Positions 53,569 through 63,191 are shown, numbered from the stretch's first letter. The stretch is DNA of 64,000 nt from Janthinobacterium lividum PAMC 25724 (GCA_000242815.2 AHHB01000036.1:124001-188000); one strand, 5' to 3'. Notes: generated by a model not told the origin, from the sequence alone. Translations and numbers: made by a program.

Positions 53569-54141
53569 ATGCTCCCACGCCGCCAGCAAGGCTTCACGCT
53601 CGTAGAAATCGCCATTGTCCTGGTCATCATCGGTCTGCTGCTCGGTGGTGTGCTGAAAGGACAAGGCTTGATCGACAGCGCCAAGGTGAAAAACATCATC
53701 CAGCAGTCGAATGCACTGACGGCCGCCGTCAACGCCTACCAGGACAAGTTCCGCGCCCTGCCCGGCGACGATATCCAGGGTACCGTGCACGTGCCCAACT
53801 CGGCCGGCAATGGCAATGGCGATGGCCAGATCGGCGACGGCCAGCCGCGCGAATTCACCCTCGCGCCGCAGCACTTGGCGCTGGGCGGTTTCATTACCGG
53901 CGCCTACAACGGCACCTCGCAATTCATGACCAGCGCCCAGGGCGGCGCCGTCTACCTGTACAACGATGAAGTGGGCGGACGCGCCGGCAATGGTATCCGT
54001 TTTGACAACTTGCCCGAGAGCTACGCGGAGCAGATCGACAGCAAACTCGACGACGGCGTCGCCAGCACGGGCAGCGTACGGGCGAACATGCCATATGGCA
54101 ATGCCGGTGCGATCATCCCCCGCATCGCCGTCTTTTTCTGA
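53569..54141 (+). CDS. Type IV pilin-like protein, likely major pseudopilin of the second machine
   Basis: The start at 53569, with AAGGAA upstream, gives a 190-residue prepilin with leader MLPRRQQGFTLVEIAIVLVI and a mature part with GLIDSAKVKNIIQQSNALTA and YQDKFRALPGDD. Such DKFRALPGD pilins are common in Burkholderiales. An 86-bp gap separates it from the TPR gene, enough for its own promoter, as expected for an abundant subunit; none could be placed with confidence. The interval to 54363 shows only a T-run near 54242 and no good hairpin. Confidence 0.87.
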   Translation: MLPRRQQGFTLVEIAIVLVIIGLLLGGVLKGQGLIDSAKVKNIIQQSNALTAAVNAYQDKFRALPGDDIQGTVHVPNSAGNGNGDGQIGDGQPREFTLAPQHLALGGFITGAYNGTSQFMTSAQGGAVYLYNDEVGGRAGNGIRFDNLPESYAEQIDSKLDDGVASTGSVRANMPYGNAGAIIPRIAVFF

Positions 54142-54363
54142 CCTGCCAGTCACTATCACAACAAAACCATGCACGATGCGCACCTCGCCCGCCTGCCATC
54201 AGCACAGCGCGGCGCTGCATCGGCATGCCTGGCACAAGCTTTTTTTCATTGCGGAAACTAGGCTTGTCAGAGCAATCAATTTCGTCTAGCATCATTTCAT
54301 TCAAGATCAGTCAGTAGCCGCTTGAGCCTGCCTGTCGACTCATTCATTCTGGGAGCTTTCCGA

Positions 54364-55926
54364 GTGCAAGCTTTGGCTTCGATACGCTCAAGAATTTCAT
54401 GGCTGGTGCTGGCCTCGGTTATTCCGACGGCGCTAGTATTTTTCGTGCTCGTCGCGCAAAGCTACACGCGCGAACGCGACCATGTCGTCAGCGAAACGGC
54501 GCAAGCGGCGCGGGCAGTCGCCGCCGCCGTCGAACGCGACCTCAATGGCGCCGAGATGGCCGCGCGCATCCTCGCCGCCTCGGCCGCCCTGCAAGCGGAC
54601 GACATCGGCGCCCTGCGCGCCCTGAGCGACAGCCTGCTGCAGCCGGGCCTGGCCATCAGTGCCTTCATCGTGTCCGACACCGAGGGACGCCAGCTGATCA
54701 ATACTGCGGTGCCGGCTAGCCAGGCAGCGCCTCCCTTGCCACGAAAATGGGCCGCCAGCATGCAACGCGTACGCGACAGCGGCAAGGCGCGGCTGACCAG
54801 CCTTTCCAGGACGCCCGACGGCATGCCGCAACTGGCCCTGAACCTGCCCTTGCCTCGCGCTAAGGGTGCCGCCCATGTATTGACGGCGCTGTACCCGCCC
54901 GACTACCTGCCCTTGCTGCTGCGCGAACTACAGCTGCCAGCCTATTTGGGCGCGGCTATCATCAATGCCGACGGCATCCATGTGGCGCGCACCCTGGCGC
55001 CGCAGCGCTATGTGGGCCAGCGCAGCGTGGCGCCGCTGCTCGAACACATACGCCAGGCGCGCGAAGGCGTGTTGCGCCATGACACTCTGGAAGGCCTGGA
55101 CGTGTATACCGGCTTTCGCCGCGCTCCTGACAACAGTTGGGCAGTAGCCGTCACCATGCGCAACAGCACGGTGGCCGAAGCGCTGCTGGGCTCGGTGGTC
55201 ACCGCTTCTGTCATCCTGGCCCTGCTGCTGGGCGCCGGCTATGCCCTGGCTTGGCGCGTAGGCGGCCGCCTGGCCCGCACCTTGCAGGAAATGACCGAGC
55301 AAATCCACGCGCTGGCACAGGGCAAACCCTTGCTATCGAACAAGCACGCGGACCGCGAATCGGCTGACATGGCCAGCGCCCTGGGCGCGCTGGAGCGCGA
55401 CCTGCGGCGCCACCGCACGCAACTCGAAAGCCTGGTGGCCGAGCGCACCTTGGCCCTGGAAAAATCCACGCGCCTGCTCGAAACCGTGTACGCGACGGCG
55501 CCCATCGGCATGCTGTTCGTGGGCCTGGACTTGCGCATCGTCATGATCAACCATTACCTGGCCGCCATCAACGGCGCCAGCGTAACCGAGCATCTGGGCC
55601 GTCCCGTGGGCGCCATGCTGGTCGACGACACCGTGCGCGCGGACGTCGAGCGCTGCGTGCGCCAGGTGCTGCAGACGGGCATGCCGATCGTTGACCGGGA
55701 GTTGAACGGCCATAGCGGACGACAGCGCGAACAGCTCAGTGACTGGATCGTCTCGTACCATCCGATTTTCGGCCCGGAACAGCAGTTGCTGGGTGTCTCG
55801 GGCCTGTGGCTGGACATTACCGAGCGCAAGCGCAGTGAAGCAGAGTTTCGCCGTTCGAAGCATCTGTTCGGCAGCATCATCGAAAACATCCCGGCCATGA
55901 TTTTCGTCAAGCGCGCGACAAGCTGA
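54364..55926 (+). CDS. Hybrid sensor histidine kinase, N-terminal part (frame broken near 55915)
   Basis: The GTG at 54364 (GGGAG eight bases upstream) starts a protein with a first helix (SWLVLASVIPTALVFFVLVA), a periplasmic Cache-like sensor (about 40-275), a second helix (VVTASVILALLLGAGYALAW), a HAMP-like linker, and a PAS domain (TVYATAPIGMLFVGLDLRIV), then the start of a second PAS. The frame ends at an early stop after MIFVKRATS; the next frame continues as DKLSFEIVNRHAEL. One base is missing near 55913-55918 (GCGCGACAAG). With the C-terminal part it makes one roughly 1500-residue kinase. Confidence 0.86.
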   Translation: MQALASIRSRISWLVLASVIPTALVFFVLVAQSYTRERDHVVSETAQAARAVAAAVERDLNGAEMAARILAASAALQADDIGALRALSDSLLQPGLAISAFIVSDTEGRQLINTAVPASQAAPPLPRKWAASMQRVRDSGKARLTSLSRTPDGMPQLALNLPLPRAKGAAHVLTALYPPDYLPLLLRELQLPAYLGAAIINADGIHVARTLAPQRYVGQRSVAPLLEHIRQAREGVLRHDTLEGLDVYTGFRRAPDNSWAVAVTMRNSTVAEALLGSVVTASVILALLLGAGYALAWRVGGRLARTLQEMTEQIHALAQGKPLLSNKHADRESADMASALGALERDLRRHRTQLESLVAERTLALEKSTRLLETVYATAPIGMLFVGLDLRIVMINHYLAAINGASVTEHLGRPVGAMLVDDTVRADVERCVRQVLQTGMPIVDRELNGHSGRQREQLSDWIVSYHPIFGPEQQLLGVSGLWLDITERKRSEAEFRRSKHLFGSIIENIPAMIFVKRATS

Positions 55927-55961
55927 GCTTTGAAATAGTCAACCGCCACGCAGAACTGACC

Positions 55962-58886
55962 TTGGGACGCTCGCGCGAGCAATTGCTGGGCAAGACCGAT
56001 CACGAGTTCTTCCCGCCGCAGCAGGCGGCCGCCTTCTTCAGCGCCGACCGCAAGCTGCTGGCCACCGGGCAGATGGTGGAAATCGAACAGGAAGCGCTCA
56101 ACGCGGCCGACGGCAGCACGCGCCACTTCACCACGCGCAAGGTAGTCTTGCGCGACGATGCCGGGCGTGCCAGCCACGTGCTGGGGGTGTCGATCGATAT
56201 TACGGAACGCAAGCGCGCTACCGAAGTGCTGCACGCCACCACCTTGCGCCTCGAGCAGAGCGAACGCTTCATCCGTACCGTCACCGACAACCTGCCCGGC
56301 ATGGTGGCGTACTGGGGCGCCGATTTGCGTTGCCGATTTGCAAATAATTTCTATAATGAATGGTTCAGCCGCAGCAGCGCCGAGCTCGACGGCATCCACA
56401 TGCGCGAATTGCTGGGGCAGAAACTGTTCGACGTGTATGCGCACCATGTCCAGGGCGTACTGGCAGGCCGGCCGCAAAGCTTCGAGCGCGATCTGCTCAG
56501 TGCCACGGGCCAGGTGTGCCATACCTGGACCAACTACATCCCCGATATCGACGACAGCGGTGGCGTGCGCGGCTTCTTCGTCCTGGCCTCGGACGTGTCC
56601 GAACTCAAGCACACGCAATTGCGCCTGTACGAGCTCAATGAGCAAATGGTGCGCGCGCGCGACAAGGCCGAGGCGGCCAGCACGGCGAAGAGCGAATTCG
56701 TCGCCAACATGAGCCATGAAATCCGCACGCCCATGAACGCCATCATCGGCCTGGCGCGCCTGCTCGAAGAGTCGCCGCTGGAGCGGCGCGAGCGCAGCTA
56801 TGTCGGCAAGATCCAGATGGCCACGCAGTCGCTGCTCAATATCGTCAATGACGTGCTGGATTTTTCCAAAATCGAGGCAGGACAGATGATGCTGGAACAG
56901 CGGCGCTTCCAGCTCGAACGCATGCTCGACAGCATAGGCGTCTTGCTCGCCAGCAGCGCCTGGGCGCGCGGCGTAGAGCCTGTATTCGTGCTGGCACCGG
57001 GCGTGCCGGACGAGCTGATCGGCGACGCCCTGCGCGTGGAACAAATCCTCATCAACCTGGTCGGCAACGCCGTCAAATTCACCTCGCAGGGAGAAGTGGT
57101 GCTGGCCATCGCCATGCTGGCCGAGGATGCGGCCAGCGCAACGCTGGAGTTTTCCGTGCGCGACACGGGCATCGGCATCGGCGCGGTCGAGCAGGAACGC
57201 ATCTTTGACGCATTTTCACAGGGCGACAGCAGCACCAGCCGCAAATATGGCGGCACGGGACTCGGGCTGGCCATCTGCCGGCGCATGGTGGAATTGATGG
57301 GAGGCAATCTCAGCGTGAAAAGCGCGCTCGGCGAAGGCTCCGATTTCCGCTTCAGCTGCCGCTTCGATAAGGTGGCGCCGCAGTCCAAGCCGCCAGACAA
57401 GAGCGCACCTACGGCGCTGTCGCTGCTCATCATCGACGACAACGCCAGCGTGCGCGCCATGCTGGAACACTGGTGCGCGGCGCAGGGCTGGTACAGCCGC
57501 AGCGCCGACAGTGGCGCCGCTGGCCTGGCGCTACTGCACGCCAGCGCTGGCGGCCTTGATGGCCTGCCGCCGGCAGACCTGGTGCTACTCGACGCGGCCA
57601 TGCCCGACATGGATGGCATTTCCTTGCTCACCGAGATGCGCGCCGCCGCGCACTTGCTACTGCCGCCCGTGATCATGCTGGTGGCCGAACCGGACCGCGA
57701 AAACCTCGAACGCCTGGCCGACAGCCTGATGCTGGCCGGCATCGTCTCGAAACCGGCCACCCCGGCGCGCCTGCTGGCGGCCGTCACCGCCGTGCGCGAA
57801 GGGCGCAGCGCACCATCGGCGCTGCCCGTCTCGACGCCCCTGTCGGGCTTGCTGGAAGGCATGCGCGTGCTGCTGGTAGAAGACAATGAAATCAACCAGG
57901 AAGTGGCACAATACATCTTGCTGCACTCGGGCGCGCGCGTGGACGTGGCCGCCAACGGCAAGCTGGCAGTCGACTTGCTCACCAGCACACCTGACGCCTG
58001 GGACGTGGTGCTGATGGATTTGCAGATGCCCGTCATGAACGGCTACGACGCCACGCTGGCCATACGCGCGCTGGGCTTGCCGGATCTTCCCATCGTCGCC
58101 ATGACGGCCAATGCCATGCACGAGGACCGCCTGCGCGCCATTAGCAGCGGCATGAATGCGCATGTGGCCAAGCCCATCAATGTCGACGACATGATCGAGA
58201 CCCTGAACCGCCTAGTGCCGGCAACCGGCGGCGCGGGTGACAGCGCCACCCGGACCGACCAAGCCGCCGCGCCCACGCCGCAAGTGCCGGCCACGGTGCC
58301 CGGCATCGACCTGGCTGCAGCCCTGCAGCGCTTCGGCGGCGATTACGGCGCCTTCCTGGCACTGCTCAAGCGTTTTGAAAATTCGCAAGGCGACGCCGTC
58401 GAGGAAACCCGGCGCCTGCTGGCCGAAGGCCAGACGCTGCAGGCAAAGCAGTTGCTGCACCGCGTGTGCGGCGTGGCAGCCAACCTGGGCGCCGTCCACA
58501 TCGCCAGCCTGGCTGGCGCTGTGGAAAAGGCACTGAAAGAGGGACACGCGCGCGCCAGCACAGACTTGCTGGTGCAACTGGAACTGGCGATGGCCGAAGT
58601 CATCGAAGCGGCACGCACCCTGCCCTCGCCCCTGCGACGCAGCCAACCGGCACAGAGCGCGCCCGCCAGCGGGCAGGTCGACCTGCGCGATGGCCTGGCC
58701 GAACTGCTCGTCTTAATCCGCAACCACAACCTGAAGGCGCTGGCGCAATTCCGTGTGCTGCACCCTGTCATCGAACAGTCAGACCGGGAAGCGGCGCTGG
58801 CGATGGCAAACGCGATTGAAACATTGAACTTTTCTGAGGCGGAAAAACTCGTGCTCGATCAGCTAAAACGAGAGGAAAACAAGTGA
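55962..58886 (+). CDS. Hybrid sensor histidine kinase, C-terminal part (PAS-HisKA-HATPase-REC-REC-HPt)
   Basis: This frame, 974 residues from the TTG, carries the rest of the kinase. In order there are PAS regions, HisKA with the phosphoacceptor in [12 protein letters not shown], HATPase with [10 protein letters not shown] and GTGLGLAI, a first REC ([20 protein letters not shown]), a second REC with [10 protein letters not shown] and [11 protein letters not shown], and an HPt domain with [16 protein letters not shown]. All phosphorelay sites are present. It is one gene with 54364-55926 if a single base is restored. The stop overlaps the start of the next gene (GTGA). Confidence 0.9.
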   Translation: MGRSREQLLGKTDHEFFPPQQAAAFFSADRKLLATGQMVEIEQEALNAADGSTRHFTTRKVVLRDDAGRASHVLGVSIDITERKRATEVLHATTLRLEQSERFIRTVTDNLPGMVAYWGADLRCRFANNFYNEWFSRSSAELDGIHMRELLGQKLFDVYAHHVQGVLAGRPQSFERDLLSATGQVCHTWTNYIPDIDDSGGVRGFFVLASDVSELKHTQLRLYELNEQMVRARDKAEAASTAKSEFVANMSHEIRTPMNAIIGLARLLEESPLERRERSYVGKIQMATQSLLNIVNDVLDFSKIEAGQMMLEQRRFQLERMLDSIGVLLASSAWARGVEPVFVLAPGVPDELIGDALRVEQILINLVGNAVKFTSQGEVVLAIAMLAEDAASATLEFSVRDTGIGIGAVEQERIFDAFSQGDSSTSRKYGGTGLGLAICRRMVELMGGNLSVKSALGEGSDFRFSCRFDKVAPQSKPPDKSAPTALSLLIIDDNASVRAMLEHWCAAQGWYSRSADSGAAGLALLHASAGGLDGLPPADLVLLDAAMPDMDGISLLTEMRAAAHLLLPPVIMLVAEPDRENLERLADSLMLAGIVSKPATPARLLAAVTAVREGRSAPSALPVSTPLSGLLEGMRVLLVEDNEINQEVAQYILLHSGARVDVAANGKLAVDLLTSTPDAWDVVLMDLQMPVMNGYDATLAIRALGLPDLPIVAMTANAMHEDRLRAISSGMNAHVAKPINVDDMIETLNRLVPATGGAGDSATRTDQAAAPTPQVPATVPGIDLAAALQRFGGDYGAFLALLKRFENSQGDAVEETRRLLAEGQTLQAKQLLHRVCGVAANLGAVHIASLAGAVEKALKEGHARASTDLLVQLELAMAEVIEAARTLPSPLRRSQPAQSAPASGQVDLRDGLAELLVLIRNHNLKALAQFRVLHPVIEQSDREAALAMANAIETLNFSEAEKLVLDQLKREENK

Positions 58887-59806
58887 GCTGGACCGACCTT
58901 GCCATGAACGGGCGTATCCTTATCGTCGATGACGCCATGGAAAACATCCAGATTTTGCACCAGTTGCTGCGCGAGGAACACGAGGTGTTGTTCGCACTAA
59001 GCGGTGTAAAAGCACTGGAAATTGCACATAATCAACTGCCGGACCTGATCCTGCTCGACGCTGTCATGCCCGGCATGGATGGCTACGCCGTCTGCAATGC
59101 GCTGCGCGCATCGGCCATACTGAGTGCCATTCCTGTCATTTTCGTCACCGCCCTGAACCAGCCCGAAGACGAGACGCGGGCGCTGGAAGCGGGCGCGGTC
59201 GATTTCATCACGAAGCCGTTCAACGCGGCCGTCGTGCGCGCCCGCGTGCGCAGCCAGCTGACCATCAAGCGACAAGCCGACGCCATGCGCGAACTGTCGC
59301 TGACCGACACGCTGACGGGCGTGGCCAACCGGCGCAGCTTAAACGAGACCATGGATAGCGAGTGGCGACGCTGCGCGCGTGACGGCATGCCGATGGCCAT
59401 CATCATGGCCGACATCGACCACTTCAAGCATTACAACGACACGTATGGACACCAGGCGGGGGACCTGTGCCTGCAGCAGGTGAGCGCCGCCCTGCGCCGC
59501 TGCGCCGTGCGCTCGTCTGACCTGCTGGCGCGTTACGGCGGCGAGGAATTCATCATCCTGCTGCCGCAGGAAACGCGCGAAGGGGCCGAAGTGGTGGCCC
59601 AGCGCGTCCTCGACGAAGTGCACGCCCTGCACATCGCGCACGCCAAGTCCAGCGTCGGCCCGCACGTCACCGTCAGCCTGGGCTTGGCCAGCGTCATGCC
59701 CACCAAAGGCATGGACCCCAGCGCCCTGATCCGCGCCGCCGACGCCCTGCTGTACCGCGCCAAGCAAACGGGACGTGACAGGTATTGCGCGTCGGCGATA
59801 GAGTAA
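58883..59806 (+). CDS. Response regulator with GGDEF domain (diguanylate cyclase)
   Basis: The 307-residue protein has an N-terminal receiver (RILIVDDAMENIQIL, LLDAVMPGMDGYAV with the phosphoacceptor Asp, and the K in FITKPF) and a GGDEF domain with ARYGGEEFIILLP and the upstream inhibitory-site RSSD. It should make c-di-GMP, activated by phosphorylation and inhibited by product. It overlaps the kinase gene, so the pair is a two-component system. The GTG has AGAGG upstream; an internal ATG at 58904 is the alternative. Confidence 0.94.
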   Translation: MSWTDLAMNGRILIVDDAMENIQILHQLLREEHEVLFALSGVKALEIAHNQLPDLILLDAVMPGMDGYAVCNALRASAILSAIPVIFVTALNQPEDETRALEAGAVDFITKPFNAAVVRARVRSQLTIKRQADAMRELSLTDTLTGVANRRSLNETMDSEWRRCARDGMPMAIIMADIDHFKHYNDTYGHQAGDLCLQQVSAALRRCAVRSSDLLARYGGEEFIILLPQETREGAEVVAQRVLDEVHALHIAHAKSSVGPHVTVSLGLASVMPTKGMDPSALIRAADALLYRAKQTGRDRYCASAIE

Positions 59807-60262
59807 CTAGGCATGGCAGCGCATCAAAAACTGCGCCACGCACACCGGTTTCGTGTCACCCTCGCGCTCCATGGTGACGGCCCAATTCACTTGTGCCCCT
59901 TCCGGCAAGATATCCACGGAAATAATGTCGAGGCGCGCGCGCAAGCGGCTGCCGACGGGCACGGGCGCGGGAAAGCGCACCTTGTTCAAGCCGTAGTTGA
60001 TGGCCATGCGGATGCCGGCCATATTCAAGGCACCGGCCAGCATGGCCGGCAGCAACGATAAGGTCAGGAAACCGTGCGCCACGGTGCAGCCGTAGGGCGA
60101 CTCGCGCGCGCAGCGCTCGGCATCGACGTGGATCCACTGATGGTCGTCCGTGGCGTCGGCAAACATGTCGATGCGCTGCTGGGTAATAGTGAGCCAGTCG
60201 GAAACGGCCACATGCTGCCCCGACAAGGCTTGGAAACCAGCAATGCCGACGATGTCACGCAT
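59807..60262 (-). CDS. MaoC-type (R)-specific enoyl-CoA hydratase-like protein 1
   Basis: A single hot-dog domain of 151 residues. The catalytic-type ADATDDHQWIHVD, with Asp and His, and the following PYGCTVAHGFLTLSL and NYGLNKVRFPAPV motifs are intact. It overlaps the next MaoC gene by eight bases. It should hydrate or dehydrate acyl-CoAs together with the dehydrogenases upstream. Confidence 0.9.
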   Translation of the reverse strand: MRDIVGIAGFQALSGQHVAVSDWLTITQQRIDMFADATDDHQWIHVDAERCARESPYGCTVAHGFLTLSLLPAMLAGALNMAGIRMAINYGLNKVRFPAPVPVGSRLRARLDIISVDILPEGAQVNWAVTMEREGDTKPVCVAQFLMRCHA

Positions 60263-60752
60263 GCGACTGCTCCGCTTGCGCCAGCGGACGGCGGCCGAAC
60301 ATGCCCATGCCTTCCACCGTCGTCACCACCTCGCCATGCTGGTTGCGCACGCGCCACAGGGAAATGACGATGCCACGGTCCGGCTTTGACGTCGATGGCC
60401 GTACTTGCTTGACCTGGTAAGTCAGGTGCAGGGTATCGCCCGCGCGCACGGGTTTGAGCCAGCGGATGCTGTCCAGGCCGGGCGAGCCCATGCTGGACGA
60501 GTGCTTGAGCAAGTTGTCCACCACCAGACGCATCATCATGCCGCAGGTATGCCAGCCGCTGGCGATGACGCCCTTGAAGATGGTTTTTTCCGCTGCCGCA
60601 TGGTCGACATGAAACGGCTGCGGGTCGAAATCCGTGGCAAAGGCGATGATTTCGGCCTCCGTCACATGGCGCTGGCCCAGCTCGATTTCCAGGCCCTGCG
60701 TAAAATCTTCGAAATACCAGTGCTTGGGTTTGATTCCGGTCAATACGGTCAT
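60255..60752 (-). CDS. MaoC-type (R)-specific enoyl-CoA hydratase-like protein 2
   Basis: A second hot-dog protein (165 residues) with ATDFDPQPFHVD and the GVIASGWHTCGMMMRL segment. Both members of the pair have a catalytic Asp-His, so either could be active on its own, but adjacent overlapping genes suggest heteromeric assembly. It overlaps the acyl-CoA dehydrogenase gene by four bases. Confidence 0.9.
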   Translation of the reverse strand: MTVLTGIKPKHWYFEDFTQGLEIELGQRHVTEAEIIAFATDFDPQPFHVDHAAAEKTIFKGVIASGWHTCGMMMRLVVDNLLKHSSSMGSPGLDSIRWLKPVRAGDTLHLTYQVKQVRPSTSKPDRGIVISLWRVRNQHGEVVTTVEGMGMFGRRPLAQAEQSHA

Positions 60753-61894
60753 ACGGTCTCCGTGGGCAAAAAGCCCGGCTGGGCGATAAAGCGCTCGATA
60801 TGGTGCTCCACATCGCCCAGGGTCAGGGCGATCATGGAGAGGCGCTTGAAATGATGGGCGGCGGGCAATTCGTCCGTCACACCCATGCCGCCATGCAATT
60901 GCACGGCTTGCTGGCCGACAAAGGTGGCGGCCAGCCCCACGCGCGCCTTGGCAGCGGAGACCACACGGCGGCGCTCCGCCACGTCGGTGCTATCGACCTT
61001 GGCCGCGGCCAGCATGGCCATCGAACGCGCTTGCTCCAGATGGATGAACATGTCGGCCATGCGGTGCTGCAAGACCTGGAATTTGCCGATCGGCACGCCG
61101 AATTGCTGACGCGTCTTCAGGTAGTCCAGGGTGGCGGCAAAGAGGGCATCCATGGCGCCCACGGCTTCCGCGCACAGCAGCGTGGCACCGTAATCCACGG
61201 CCGCATCCAGCACCGGCCAGCCCTGCCCCACCTGGCCAATCAGAGCCTCATGCTCCAGCACCACTTGCACGAAGGTCACCGTGGCCGCACGCTGGCCGTC
61301 GATGGTGCGGTAGTCGCGCACGCAAACGCCGGGCGCGTCACTAGGCACGAGCAATAGCGCAATACCATCCGTGTCCATCTGGCTGCCGCTACTGCGCGCC
61401 GAGACGATGAGAAAGTCCGCCTGCGCGCCATGGATGACGACGGTTTTCTCGCCGTCGAGCACGAAACCGTCGCCGCTGGCCGTGGCCGTGGTGGCGATGT
61501 CGTGCATAGCGTGGCGCGACTGCCGCTCACCGAGCGCGCAAGCGAGCTTCAGGCTGCCGCTGGCCACCTGTTCCAGCACGCCCTCGTGGCCGCCCGCCAG
61601 AGTGAGAACGCGGGCCCCCAATATAGTGGCGAAATACGGTTCGACCACCAGCGCGCGCCCAAGTTCCTGCATTACCAGCAGCATATCGACGGCCGTGCCA
61701 TCGAAGCCGCCTGCGCCGGACGGTAGCGGCAAGGCCGTCATGCCCAGCTCGGCCAGGGTGGCCCAGGCGGCGCTGGAGACGCCCGTGGCCGAGTGAACGA
61801 TCTGCTTGCGCGTTTCAAACGGGTAATCCTTGTCGGCCCAGCGCCTGAGCGCGTCGGCAAATTGCTGCTGTTCCTGATTCATGTGAAAGTCCAT
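60749..61894 (-). CDS. Acyl-CoA dehydrogenase family protein 2 (381 aa)
   Basis: A FAD-dependent dehydrogenase fold with the family's QQFGVPIGKFQVLQHRMADM and QLHGGMGVTDELPAAHHFKR segments. In place of the C-terminal catalytic YEG motif it has KRLSMIALTLGD, with no obvious Glu, as in partner subunits of heteromeric enzymes. AAGGAG precedes the ATG. It follows the other dehydrogenase gene after 16 bases. Confidence 0.92.
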   Translation of the reverse strand: MDFHMNQEQQQFADALRRWADKDYPFETRKQIVHSATGVSSAAWATLAELGMTALPLPSGAGGFDGTAVDMLLVMQELGRALVVEPYFATILGARVLTLAGGHEGVLEQVASGSLKLACALGERQSRHAMHDIATTATASGDGFVLDGEKTVVIHGAQADFLIVSARSSGSQMDTDGIALLLVPSDAPGVCVRDYRTIDGQRAATVTFVQVVLEHEALIGQVGQGWPVLDAAVDYGATLLCAEAVGAMDALFAATLDYLKTRQQFGVPIGKFQVLQHRMADMFIHLEQARSMAMLAAAKVDSTDVAERRRVVSAAKARVGLAATFVGQQAVQLHGGMGVTDELPAAHHFKRLSMIALTLGDVEHHIERFIAQPGFLPTETV

Positions 61895-61910
61895 GTCGTC
61901 TCCTTCTGCC

Positions 61911-63101
61911 TTACAGGCCCAGGATCATCTGCGTGATGATGTTTTTCTGGATTTCATTCGAGCCGCCATAGATCGATGTCTTGCGGTAATTGAAGTAATA
62001 CGCGGCCAGCGGCGCGGCCAGGTCGTCGCCGCCAGCGCTGTGCGGCACGCTGCCGTCGAGAAATGCTGGGTCGAACGGCAGGGCTTGCGGGCCGATGGCT
62101 TCGACCATCAACTCCGTCAGCTGCTGCTGCAGCTCGGAACCGCGCACCTTCAGCATGGAAGCCTGCGCTCCCGGCCCCTTGCACTCGTCGCTGATGACGC
62201 GCAAGACCGTCATTTCCAGCGCCATCAATTCGATTTCCAGGTGGGCCACCTTGGCCGCAAAAGCAGGATCGTGCAGCAGCGGCGCGCCGCGCTTGGCTTG
62301 CTGCATGGCCAGTTGCTTGAGGAAGGTCAGTTCGCGCTTGGAGCGGCCCACGGCGGCGATGCCCGTGCGTTCATGGCCCAGCAAATACTTGGCGTACGTC
62401 CAGCCCTTGTTTTCCTGGCCCACCAGATTGCTGACGGGCACGCGCACATTGTCGAAAAAGACTTCATTGACTTCATGCTCTTCATCGAGCAGGCTGATGG
62501 GGCGTACGGTGATGCCCGGCATTTTCATGTCAATGAGCAAGAAACTGATGCCTTCCTGTTTGCGCACGGTCGTGTCCGTGCGCACCAGGCAAAAGATCAT
62601 GTCGGCGTGCTGGCCCAGGGTGGTCCAGGTTTTCTGGCCATTGACGATGTAATGCTCGCCATCGCGCTGGGCCGTGGTTTTCAGGGAAGCGAGGTCGGAA
62701 CCGGCGCCCGGCTCGGAATAACCCTGGCACCACCAGTCGTCGCAGTTCAAGATGCGCGGCAGATAATAGGCTTTTTGTTCGGCGTTGGCGAAGGCCATGA
62801 TGACGGGCGCCACCATATTGACGCCAAAGGGCAAGATCGGCGGCGTGGCGGCGCGCGCGCACTCGTCTTCCCAGATGTGGCGCTGCACGGCGGTCCAGCC
62901 GGTGCCGCCGTATTCGACAGGCCAGGCCGGCGCAGCCCAGCCTTGCTGCGCGACAATCTTGTGCCAGCGCACATAATCATCTTTCGCCAGGCGCAAATGC
63001 TGGCGCACCTTGCGCTGTAAATCGGCGGGCAAATGGGTGCCCAGGAAGGCGCGCACCGTGTCGCGGAACGCCGTCTCCTCGGCCGTGTAATGCAGGTCCA
63101 T
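61911..63101 (-). CDS. Acyl-CoA dehydrogenase family protein 1
   Basis: The start at 63101 (MDLHYTAEETAF), with AAGGAG, gives 396 residues; the frame is open further upstream. FAD and substrate motifs are present (CQGYSEPGAGSDLASLKT, GQKTWTTLGQHADM). The C-terminal motif is SIYGGSNEIQKN, with Gly where medium-chain acyl-CoA dehydrogenase has catalytic Glu (YEG). It begins the four-gene unit. The substrate is not evident; fatty acids or a branched or cyclic acyl-CoA are possible. Confidence 0.92.
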   Translation of the reverse strand: MDLHYTAEETAFRDTVRAFLGTHLPADLQRKVRQHLRLAKDDYVRWHKIVAQQGWAAPAWPVEYGGTGWTAVQRHIWEDECARAATPPILPFGVNMVAPVIMAFANAEQKAYYLPRILNCDDWWCQGYSEPGAGSDLASLKTTAQRDGEHYIVNGQKTWTTLGQHADMIFCLVRTDTTVRKQEGISFLLIDMKMPGITVRPISLLDEEHEVNEVFFDNVRVPVSNLVGQENKGWTYAKYLLGHERTGIAAVGRSKRELTFLKQLAMQQAKRGAPLLHDPAFAAKVAHLEIELMALEMTVLRVISDECKGPGAQASMLKVRGSELQQQLTELMVEAIGPQALPFDPAFLDGSVPHSAGGDDLAAPLAAYYFNYRKTSIYGGSNEIQKNIITQMILGL

Positions 63102-63169
63102 GTCTGTCTCCTTGTTCTTATCGATTGCCGTGATGACTGCACGCAAGGAAGTTCAGCGCACAAAAAAGC

Positions 63170-63191
63170 ACGACCGTTCTCGATGATTGTA
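63170..63191 (-). promoter_or_regulatory. Possible regulatory site upstream of the acyl-CoA dehydrogenase unit
   Basis: ACGACCGTTCT (63170-63180) is close to the semi-palindrome ACGAnCGnTCGT often seen for TetR-type regulators, and is next to a minus-strand TACAAT (63191-63186) that could be a -10 box. No good -35 was found and the operator match is partial. The rest of 63192-63422 shows only the tandem repeat listed below. Confidence 0.25.

Noticed and set aside
54170..54270. Terminator after the pilin gene
   Set aside because: There is a run of seven T near 54242 but no good stem before it.
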